Assembly: GCA_964618405.1 (NCBI GenBank)
Contig: CAZUAY010000277.1
Coordinates: forward strand, 1-5,290
Length of the DNA: 5,290 nucleotides
DNA from: JBBQIY01 sp964618405
GTDB taxonomy: Bacteria; Verrucomicrobiota; Kiritimatiellia; RFP12; UBA3636
Reading direction: 5' to 3'
Shown piece after piece: positions 1 through 4,748 of the stretch; the first letter of the stretch is position 1; every line of letters starts with the position of its first letter. The notes under the pieces are model-generated. The model worked only from the letters and a program-made list of their open reading frames with translations. It made no database searches and was not told where the DNA came from. The position numbers were made by a program, and so were the translations under genes.

Positions 1-13
1 ATGGCCGATTTTG

Positions 14-53
14 GAGTGCGGCGGCAAGCGGTATTCCGCGCGACGCCGCTTTC
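14..53. repeat. REP-like palindromic element
   Basis: The arms at 14-23 and 44-53 pair with a 6-bp GC core (GCGGCG with CGCCGC), then one mismatch, one G-T pair and two more pairs. A second stem nests inside: GCGG at 28-31 pairs with CCGC at 36-39 around a TATT loop. The wording (GAGTGCGGCGGCAAGCG ... CGCCGCTTTC) resembles palindromic intergenic repeats that I recall from Verrucomicrobia and relatives, whose translations often read ECGGK. Family membership is from memory; the base pairing is visible directly. It could be a REP/MITE-like unit or, less likely, the terminator of a gene to the left of the window. Confidence 0.55.
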
Positions 54-200
54 GAATAAACGTGGTGCCTCTGAGCAAATCCAAACGGACAGGTCAACGG
101 AACGAAGATGCGCCCGGCCATATCGTAACGCCAAGGCGGTAGGCTCGGAATAATTCTCTTCAGACCTCACTAAATTGAGGTTTTTCTAAGGTTAAGAACT

Positions 201-220
201 TCACCACGGAGCCGCAGAGG
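201..220. repeat. Dispersed intergenic repeat fragment (CCACGGAG..CGCAGAGG type)
   Basis: The segment reads TCACCACGGAGCCGCAGAGG. It resembles the widespread intergenic phrase CACCACGGAGGCGCAGAGG found in many environmental genomes. The complementary-style phrase with TCTGTGATCTCTGGCTAAAT follows at about 366-386, which also fits this repeat family. It is not coding in any frame I can support, and its function is unknown. Confidence 0.35.
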
Positions 221-259
221 TTTTAAGAGTGACGTAGTGCGCAGTGCGTAGTTTCCGCA

Positions 260-272
260 GGGGCTCTGCCCC
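260..272. repeat. Short GC hairpin GGGGC-TCT-GCCCC
   Basis: A perfect 5-bp stem (260-264 with 268-272) closes a 3-base loop. No T-run follows on either strand, so it is not a convincing intrinsic terminator. Just upstream, AGTGCG occurs twice (236-241 and 243-248), which adds to the repetitive nature of the region. Confidence 0.4.
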
Positions 273-391
273 AGACTCCGTTTATTACTGACTTGGGTAG
301 CACGTGGCAAAACTAGCGGCTAGCCCCTTCTGCCCTTCTGGTTAACTCCCACGTACTCTGAGCCTTCTGTGATCTCTGGCTAAATCTTTAT

Positions 392-429
392 CGCAAGGGA
401 CGCAACGGGATCGCGAAGAGCGCGAAGCT
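392..429. repeat. Phased CGCAA/CGCGAA units
   Basis: Related units begin at 392 (CGCAAGGGA), 401 (CGCAACGGGAT), 412 (CGCGAAGAG) and 421 (CGCGAAGCTT), spaced 9-11 bp. This is a degenerate short-period array of a kind common between genes in environmental bacteria. A related motif in the opposite orientation (CTTTGCG twice) lies at 646-661. No function can be assigned. Confidence 0.4.
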
Positions 430-542
430 TTTCATGAAGTTTTTATCAAGAAAACATTCTGTCCATCCATGTTACCCAAGAAAAGCTCTTTGTCACTCTT
501 GGTGTTTTGTGGCCAAGAGCCCACGGCGCAGCCGCATGAGGA

Positions 543-570
543 AATTACGAATTAGGAATTACGAATTGGG
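543..570. repeat. 14-bp tandem duplication AATTACGAATTRGG
   Basis: Two adjacent 14-bp units, AATTACGAATTAGG (543-556) and AATTACGAATTGGG (557-570), differ at one base. The AATTACGAATT phrase is a well-known kind of low-complexity intergenic repeat in draft bacterial genomes (recollection). The short ORF through it (434-616) owes its LRIRNYELG-like peptide to this repeat and is not a credible gene. Confidence 0.6.
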
Positions 571-645
571 GGAAGAAGGGGCTAGATACTTGGCACTAGA
601 ATTGGCTAAACTCTAGGGTCTGAAACCTAACACCTTCCCTGCGGA

Positions 646-661
646 CTTTGCGAGCTTTGCG
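646..661. repeat. CTTTGCG direct repeat
   Basis: CTTTGCG occurs at 646-652 and 655-661, a 9-bp period. Read on the minus strand it becomes CGCAAAG units, related to the array at 392-429 but facing the other way. It lies about 40 bases beyond the oadB stop codon, in the transcribed 3' flank of the operon. Confidence 0.4.
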
Positions 662-697
662 TTTAAGATTCTAGCATCAAAAACACGATAAGGAAGC

Positions 698-2113
698 TTA
701 GCCAAGCATCCGGAAAAGGATGCCAGCCGCGACGGCAGACCCAATCACGCCTGCAACGTTCGGTCCCATCGCATGCATGAGAAGGAAGTTCGAAGGATCA
801 GTTTCTAGCCCAACCTTGTTGGACACGCGTGCCGCCATCGGAACGGCAGAAACGCCTGCGGAGCCGATGAGTGGATTGACCTTATCCTTCGAGAACAAGT
901 TCATGATTTTCGCCATGAAAACACCGCTCATTGTTCCCACCGCAAAGGCGAAGAGGCCGAGCATCAGGATGCCGAGGGTTTCAATGCTCAGGAACTTCTC
1001 CGCTGCAAGCTTCGAGCCTACCGAGATGCCGAGGAAAATCGTGATGATGTTGATGAGCGAGTTTTGCATCGTGTCGGAGATTCGATCGACCACCTTGCAT
1101 TCCTTTGCCAGATTGCCGAACATGAGCGCACCCATGAGCGGAACCGCTGTGGGCAGAAGAAGTCCGCAGAGAAGAATCACCACAACGGGGAAGAGCACCT
1201 TTTCAATCTTCTTCACTTCGCGGAGCTGCTTCATCTTTATTTTGCGTTCTTTCTTCGTGGTGCAGAGCTTCATCAGCGGTGGCTGAATAATCGGCACCAG
1301 CGCCATGTAGGAGTAGGCAGCAACTGCAATCGCGCCGAGCTTATCCGGAGCCAGTTTCGTGGTCAGCCAAATGGCGGTAGGACCATCTGCGCCACCGATG
1401 ATACCAATGGAAGCGGCGTCGCGGAGCGAGAAGTGAATGCCTGGAACGAAGTCGTTCAGTAGAACAGCTCCGATGAGCGCGGTAAAAATACCGAACTGAG
1501 CGGCCGCACCGAGTAGGCAAGTCTTGGGATTGGCAATCAGCGGACCGAAGTCCGTCATGGCACCAACGCCCATGAAAATGATGATCGGGAACATACCGGT
1601 CTCTACACCGAAGGCGAAGATATAGTATAGAAATCCGCCGGGAGCAAGCATGCCTGCAGCATCGATCATTTCCGGTGTGTTCAGACCTGCCAACGGCAAG
1701 TTAGCTAGCAGTCCACCGAGGCCGATTGGAAGCAAGAGCAGCGGCTCGAACTCCTTGACTACAGCCAAATACATCAGAATCAAGCAGACCGGAATCATGA
1801 TCAATTGGCCTACACCGTAGGGCAGTCCGCCAAGGATCGAAACTTCATGGCCGGGAATAAAAGTCCCGTCCTTGCGTGTATAGCCTTGGGTGATCCATTC
1901 TGGTGCTTCTTTGGTCATAAAACCATAGATGCCGGTATCTTTCCAGATGTTTTTCGATTTATGGAGAAGCTCTTCGGCACTCGCCTCAGGCGCATACACC
2001 TTTGCTTCTTCCACCTTAGCTTGAGCCGGTTCGACAACGACAGCGGCATCATTGCCAGCAAGCGCAAAGCCAGCGAGCAAAACGACACCCATCAACGAGA
2101 GAAACTTTTTCAT
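698..2113 (-). CDS. oadB: Na+-pumping oxaloacetate decarboxylase, beta subunit
   Basis: This 471-aa integral membrane protein decarboxylates carboxybiotin carried by OadA and couples the reaction to Na+ export. The sequence shows many hydrophobic spans, starting near residues 101-119, and the family signature EFEPLLLLPIG (121-131). IGGADGPTAI (239-248) carries the conserved Asp243. NPLIGSAGVSAVPMAAR (413-429) and FLLMHAMGPNVAGVIGSA (443-460) follow near the C-terminus. Asp243, Tyr269, Asn413, Gly417, Ser422 and Arg429 sit exactly 40 positions beyond Asp203, Tyr229, Asn373, Gly377, Ser382 and Arg389, the residues I recall as functional in Klebsiella OadB. The pump site is thus intact. Odd: the first ~100 residues before the first core span begin with a signal-peptide-like segment (MKKFLSLMGVVLLAGFALAG), followed by an Ala/Glu/Val-rich linker. 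The ATG is supported by AGG-type sites just upstream. It is the last gene of the operon, 32 nt after oadA. Confidence 0.96.
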   Translation of the reverse strand: MKKFLSLMGVVLLAGFALAGNDAAVVVEPAQAKVEEAKVYAPEASAEELLHKSKNIWKDTGIYGFMTKEAPEWITQGYTRKDGTFIPGHEVSILGGLPYGVGQLIMIPVCLILMYLAVVKEFEPLLLLPIGLGGLLANLPLAGLNTPEMIDAAGMLAPGGFLYYIFAFGVETGMFPIIIFMGVGAMTDFGPLIANPKTCLLGAAAQFGIFTALIGAVLLNDFVPGIHFSLRDAASIGIIGGADGPTAIWLTTKLAPDKLGAIAVAAYSYMALVPIIQPPLMKLCTTKKERKIKMKQLREVKKIEKVLFPVVVILLCGLLLPTAVPLMGALMFGNLAKECKVVDRISDTMQNSLINIITIFLGISVGSKLAAEKFLSIETLGILMLGLFAFAVGTMSGVFMAKIMNLFSKDKVNPLIGSAGVSAVPMAARVSNKVGLETDPSNFLLMHAMGPNVAGVIGSAVAAGILFRMLG

Positions 2114-2132
2114 AGAGACCTAGAGACCTTTC
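2114..2132 (-). promoter_or_regulatory. Duplicated Shine-Dalgarno-like octamer before oadB
   Basis: On the minus strand the bases just before the oadB ATG read GAAAGGTCTCTAGGTCTCT, in which AGGTCTCT is perfectly repeated in tandem. The proximal AGG lies 5 nt from the ATG and the distal GAAAGG 13 nt away. The proximal copy is slightly close and the distal one slightly far for an ideal site, so either or both may be used. Confidence 0.6.
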
Positions 2133-2145
2133 AGTCGTTGTGTTG

Positions 2146-3965
2146 TTACGCGACCGTGAAGAGCGGATCACCAGAATTAACCTTGTCACCAGCGGCAACG
2201 GTAATTGATACCGTGCCAGCACAAGGCGATTTGACTGGAATTTCCATCTTCATGGCTTCGAGAATAAGAATGTCTTGGTCAGCCTCAACCTGCGCACCAT
2301 CCGAAGCGATGAGTCGGAGAACGAGACCTGGAAGTGGCGAAGGAACGGCTTCACCGTCCCCAGAAGCTGCAGCGGTTGCGACTGGAGCCGCCACTGCTGG
2401 CTTCGCTGCCGGCGCTTTAATGCCATCTTGAACGCTGAAATTGACCTTCTTGCCATTGACTGTCGCAGCACCATCAGAAAGCGAGATCGCAAATGATTCG
2501 CCATTGATCGTGACCGTGCAGTCATTACCACCCTTAGGAGCTTCGGATGCAGGCTTGCCCTTGCGAACGCCATTCGGGGCACCCGCTGGATCCTTCAAGA
2601 AGGATATACCCTTTTCCTGGCAGCAAGCCGCGATGAAGACGTTCTCGTCGGTAACGGGAAGTCCCGCATCCTTGAGCATTTTCTCGGAGACGGCACGGGC
2701 CTTCTTTGGATCAGCGTCGTTGATGGAAAGAACGGTCTTTTTCGTCGGTTCGAGCCCGAGCTGCTCGGAANNNNNNNNNNAATTTCTGGATCGGGCTCAA
2801 CCGGTGTGTTCCCGAAGTAGCCGAGAACCATCTTGCCGTATCCCGGCGCAATCTTCTTCCACTTGCCGAACATGACGTTGTTCATCGCCTGCTGAACATA
2901 AAACTGAGAAACAGGTGTCACAGAAGTTCCGAAGCCGCCCAAACGGACTGCATCGTACATCTCCTTGATCATGTCGTCATACTTGTCCATCATGTTGTTG
3001 TCGCGCATCATCTGCGTGTTCGCAGTCAGCGCGCCACCCGGCATCGGGGACCAAATGATCACCGGATCAGCGGCCATCGCCTCTGGCGGGACAAAATATT
3101 CGGACATGGCATTCTTGAAAACACCTTCAGCCTTGCGAACCTTCTCGATGTCGATGCCCAGATCGTAGTCGCTGTCACGGAGTGCGTGCCACAGCGTAAT
3201 GATGTCTGGCTGGCAGGTGCCGCCAGAGACTGGCGACATGGAAACGTCGACGCCATCAGCGCCGCCGTCAAGGGCAGCCAGGTAGCAGGTCAGGCCATTG
3301 CCCGCTGTTTCGTGTGAATGGAACTGAATATGAACGTCCTTACCAACCAATTTACGTGCAAGTTTGATCGACTCGCGCACCGTGTGCGGCGTTGTCGTTC
3401 CTGACGCGTCTTTGAAGCAGATTCTGTCAAAGGGAATTCCGGCATCGAGAATCATCTTCACGCGATCGGCGTAAAACTCAGGCGTATGCGCACCGCGGCT
3501 CTCAACTCCTGGAGGAAGGCCCATAAGCGTAACGGCGATTTCATGCTTCAGGCCAGCATCGTGGATGCACTGACCCGACCAACGGAGGTTTTCGATGTCG
3601 TTGAGGGCGTCGAAGTTTCGGATGGAACTCATGCCATGCTTCTTGAACATATCGGCATGAAGCTTAATGATATCGGAAGACTGTGAATCAAGCCCCACCA
3701 CGTTAACACCGCGAGAAAGGGTCTGCAAATCCGCTTCAGGACAGACCCGACGAAACTCGTCCATCACATCAAAAGCATCCTCTTGGCAATAAAAATAGCA
3801 AGACTGGAAGCGTGCGCCCCCCCCTGCTTCGAACCAACGCATACCCGCATCGTATGCGGCTGCGACGGCTGGCATAAAGTCTTTCGAGAAAACGCGTGCA
3901 CCGTAAACCGACTGGAATCCGTCACGGAAAGCCGTGCACATAAACTGAACTTGTTTCTTGGCCAT
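2146..3965 (-). CDS. oadA: Oxaloacetate decarboxylase alpha subunit (carboxyltransferase plus biotin carrier), interrupted by a 10-N gap
   Basis: The cytoplasmic subunit moves CO2 from oxaloacetate to its own biotin, releasing pyruvate, and delivers it to OadB. Residues ~1-270 form the HMGL-like carboxyltransferase barrel: CTAFRDGFQS with Asp15, FKDASG with Lys185, and FHSHETAGN with His216 and His218. These match the metal ligands and the carboxylated Lys known in the family. The conserved carboxylase domain follows (~290-470; MPGGALTANTQ at 308-318). An Ala/Pro linker (~517-545) leads to the biotinyl domain with EAMKM; the biotin Lys is ~573, 33 residues from the C-terminus. The ATG at 3965 is chosen over TTG at 3971 because AGGAG lies 8 nt upstream. 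The reading frame is open to 2781, then 10 N follow; the rest continues from 2770 in a frame that needs a gap of 3n+2. With 11 missing bases the protein has 606 aa, normal for OadA. The wording resembles a subgroup often annotated pyruvate carboxylase subunit B, but the oadG and oadB neighbours settle the function. Confidence 0.95.
2771..2780. other. Assembly gap (10 N) inside oadA
   Basis: Ten undetermined bases separate codons for ...PDPEI (ending at 2781) from codons for SEQLGLEPTK (starting at 2769). The flanking sequences are adjacent parts of one OadA protein. In relatives I recall about four residues (VKIA-like) between them. Four residues need 11 missing bases, because base 2770 supplies the third base of the fourth codon. 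The N count is therefore probably a fixed placeholder and the apparent frameshift is artificial. Confidence 0.9.
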
Positions 3966-3973
3966 AGCCAAAT

Positions 3974-3978
3974 CTCCT
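3974..3978 (-). promoter_or_regulatory. Ribosome binding site of oadA
   Basis: AGGAG on the minus strand lies 8 nt before the ATG at 3965. It lies only 2 nt before the in-frame TTG at 3971, so it decides in favour of the ATG (MAKKQVQF). Confidence 0.85.
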
Positions 3979-4016
3979 GATTTTTGTTGTAAACTTACGC
4001 TTCGATTAAATGATAG

Positions 4017-4247
4017 TTATTTGCCAGCCCGCTTGAGCGCGACTGCAATTGCCAAGGCCATATTGGAGCTGGCACTGCCCGTTGCCTTGACGGCACGTGG
4101 CTTCGGCTGAGGGTCGGGAAGGATGTGGCAAATTTTCGGAGCGATGAACTCGAACCCTTTGACCACGAAGACGAGAATGATGAGAAAAACGAACACGGCG
4201 CTGAGTCCAGTCGCCATCAATATCAAACCTTGATTAAGAAATCCCAT
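4017..4247 (-). CDS. oadG: Oxaloacetate decarboxylase gamma subunit
   Basis: This 76-aa single-span membrane protein anchors OadA to OadB and helps assemble the complex. Residues ~7-29 form one strongly hydrophobic helix. GFEFIAPKI (31-39) and a Pro/Lys-rich cytoplasmic linker follow, and the protein ends in MALAIAVALKRAG (63-75), the conserved short C-terminal helix of OadG/MadG-type proteins. Length and topology fit the family (usually ~75-100 aa). Enterobacterial OadG, as I recall, ends in a His-containing zinc-binding tail; here the only His is His41, so that feature is absent. It is the first gene of the operon, 51 nt before oadA, as in the classic oadGAB order. GAAGGG lies 9 nt before the ATG. 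Small subunits diverge, so the call leans partly on context. Confidence 0.9.
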   Translation of the reverse strand: MGFLNQGLILMATGLSAVFVFLIILVFVVKGFEFIAPKICHILPDPQPKPRAVKATGSASSNMALAIAVALKRAGK

Positions 4248-4256
4248 ACGGATAAG

Positions 4257-4262
4257 CCCTTC
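4257..4262 (-). promoter_or_regulatory. Ribosome binding site of oadG
   Basis: GAAGGG on the minus strand, 9 nt before the ATG at 4247. Spacing and sequence are typical and support the chosen start. Confidence 0.75.
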
Positions 4263-4290
4263 AATTGTAGTAAAAAAATAATGCCGTCTT

Positions 4291-4319
4291 AGTGTAGTCT
4301 ACATTGGCAAGCAAATCAA
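4291..4319 (-). promoter_or_regulatory. Candidate sigma-70-type promoter P1 of the oad operon
   Basis: On the minus strand TTGATT (4319-4314) and TACACT (4296-4291) are 17 bp apart, each matching 4 of 6 consensus bases. Transcription would start near 4284 and give a leader of about 37 nt before oadG. The promoter consensus of this organism is unknown, so this is a pattern match only. Confidence 0.4.
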
Positions 4320-4324
4320 GCCTA

Positions 4325-4353
4325 AAAATATTGACTTAAAATGTTCGTTTGAA
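4325..4353 (-). promoter_or_regulatory. Candidate upstream promoter P2 of the oad operon
   Basis: On the minus strand TTCAAA (4353-4348) and TATTTT (4330-4325) are 17 bp apart, each matching 4 of 6 consensus bases. Its -35 element lies inside the palindrome at 4342-4355, so a protein bound there would block it. AT-rich sequence gives chance matches easily, so P2 is weaker evidence than P1. Confidence 0.25.
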
Positions 4354-4355
4354 CA
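4342..4355. promoter_or_regulatory. Perfect palindrome TGTTC-N4-GAACA, candidate LexA (SOS) operator
   Basis: TGTTCGTTTGAACA has perfect 5-bp half-sites around a 4-bp spacer. It matches all ten fixed positions of the LexA-binding consensus I recall as reported for Verrucomicrobia (TGTTC-N4-GAACA, defined around Verrucomicrobium spinosum recA). It lies 95 nt upstream of the oadG start and overlaps candidate promoter P2. A TTGACT -35-like hexamer on the plus strand (4331-4336) lies beside it but lacks a good -10. It may serve the oad operon, an unseen plus-strand transcript, or be a chance palindrome bound by another regulator. Confidence 0.45.
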
Positions 4356-4365
4356 CCAGATTAAA

Positions 4366-4394
4366 CACGAGAGTTCCGGCTCGCTTCGCTCGTG
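4366..4394. repeat. Imperfect hairpin around CTCGCTTCGCTCG
   Basis: CACGAG (4366-4371) pairs with CTCGTG (4389-4394) around a 17-nt loop that contains another CTCG. The CTCGCTTCGCTCG phrase is common in intergenic repeats of many bacteria. No T-run follows, so a terminator role is unlikely. Confidence 0.3.
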
Positions 4395-4652
4395 GCCCGT
4401 CTCCTTTCCGAAAATCAAGGATCGGATGGGGGCGACCGTCATCATTAGAATTGTGGGGGCTCTAAGGTCAACCCTGAAAATAAGAAATAAGGGCTTTTGC
4501 TAAGCGACAATAATTTTCATGAAAAAGTCTTGCAATTGCTCTGCGAAAGCGTTAAATTTCTCGCCCAGTTTTTTGGACGGATAGCGGCGAATCTACGAGG
4601 TAGTAAGTCGCAGTCTCCCAAAAGCGAATGTGTGTGTTCCATTGAGGCAGTG

Positions 4653-4676
4653 GTTCGTCCCGTAGCAGGGACGCAC
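4653..4676. repeat. Hairpin CGTCCC-GTAGCA-GGGACG
   Basis: A perfect 6-bp stem (4656-4661 with 4668-4673) closes a 6-base loop. It is extended past one mismatch by two more pairs (4653-4654 with 4675-4676). It lies about 75 bases upstream of the TPR gene start. It could be part of a dispersed palindromic repeat or a leader structure; no T-run follows. Confidence 0.4.
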
Positions 4677-4693
4677 ATGGCATCGAGGCGTTG

Positions 4694-4722
4694 TTGCTGT
4701 GAAAGATGCTTGTAGGTCTATT
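4694..4722 (+). promoter_or_regulatory. Weak candidate promoter of the TPR-protein gene
   Basis: TTGCTG (4694-4699) and TCTATT (4717-4722) are 17 bp apart, matching 3 and 4 of 6 consensus bases. The position suits a short leader before the GTG at 4749. It is weak and offered only as the best local match. Confidence 0.2.
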
Positions 4723-4748
4723 TTGAATTCTTGAGATCGGTTGTATTT

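Larger units (their letters stand above)
320..585. repeat. 12-nt inverted repeat pair flanking a ~240-bp segment
   Basis: CTAGCCCCTTCT at 320-331 is the exact reverse complement of AGAAGGGGCTAG at 574-585. The enclosed segment holds the CGCAA-type units and the 14-bp tandem repeat. The arms could be ends of a small non-autonomous element, but I see no target-site duplication next to them. A chance or repeat-family origin is equally possible. Confidence 0.3.
1..697. other. Gene-free region made of dispersed short repeats
   Basis: About 700 bases hold no ORF that looks like a real gene. Small ORFs at 1-153 (+) and 434-616 (+) run straight through repeat units and resemble no family I know. The stretch contains a palindromic element at 14-53, a segment of the form CACCACGGAGCCGCAGAGG at 201-220, a GGGGC hairpin at 260-272, CGCAA/CGCGAA-phased units at 392-429, a 14-bp tandem duplication at 543-570 and CTTTGCG units at 646-661. 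Similar phrases recur between genes in many environmental bacterial genomes, in my recollection; I cannot search for copies here. It lies downstream of oadB, so it also contains that operon's 3' end, but I found no clear hairpin-plus-T-run terminator. Confidence 0.7.
4248..4748. other. Divergent intergenic region between oadG and the TPR gene
   Basis: About 500 bases separate two divergent genes. The oad-proximal part (4248-4360) is AT-rich and holds the oadG ribosome binding site, two candidate minus-strand promoters and a LexA-type palindrome. The middle and distal parts hold hairpins at 4366-4394 and 4653-4676. Small ORFs here (4497-4715 on plus, 4552-4806 on minus) lack ribosome binding sites and family resemblance, so I do not call them. 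I found no tRNA or riboswitch that I can support. Confidence 0.6.

Noticed and set aside
1..153. 50-codon ORF starting with ATG at the first base
   Set aside because: It runs through the palindromic repeat at 14-53, has no recognisable motif, and its start coincides with the window edge so no ribosome binding site can be judged.
434..616. 60-aa ORF on the plus strand
   Set aside because: Its sequence is built from intergenic repeat phrases, including the 14-bp tandem unit; there is no ribosome binding site or family resemblance.
614..629. Possible terminator hairpin TAGG...CCTA downstream of oadB
   Set aside because: The stem is only 4 bp with an 8-base loop and has no T-run on the minus strand.
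720..2431. Long plus-strand ORFs opposite oadB and oadA (188, 132 and 208 aa)
   Set aside because: They are antisense shadows of strongly conserved oadB and oadA codons and show no protein family features.
2146..2679. Separate biotin carrier protein gene starting at an internal Met
   Set aside because: The frame is open upstream to the N gap and encodes conserved OadA residues (SEQLGLEPTK, INDADPKK) before that Met, so it is the C-terminal part of OadA.
2595..2770. Ser/Arg-rich tail of the alpha-subunit frame after the N gap
   Set aside because: This is the wrong frame past an incorrectly sized gap; the true continuation is the biotin-carrier frame.
3817..3824. Run of eight C (G on the coding strand) in oadA, a possible phase-variation tract
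   Set aside because: It encodes the Gly run of the conserved EAGGGARFQS segment and the frame is intact on both sides, so amino-acid conservation explains it.
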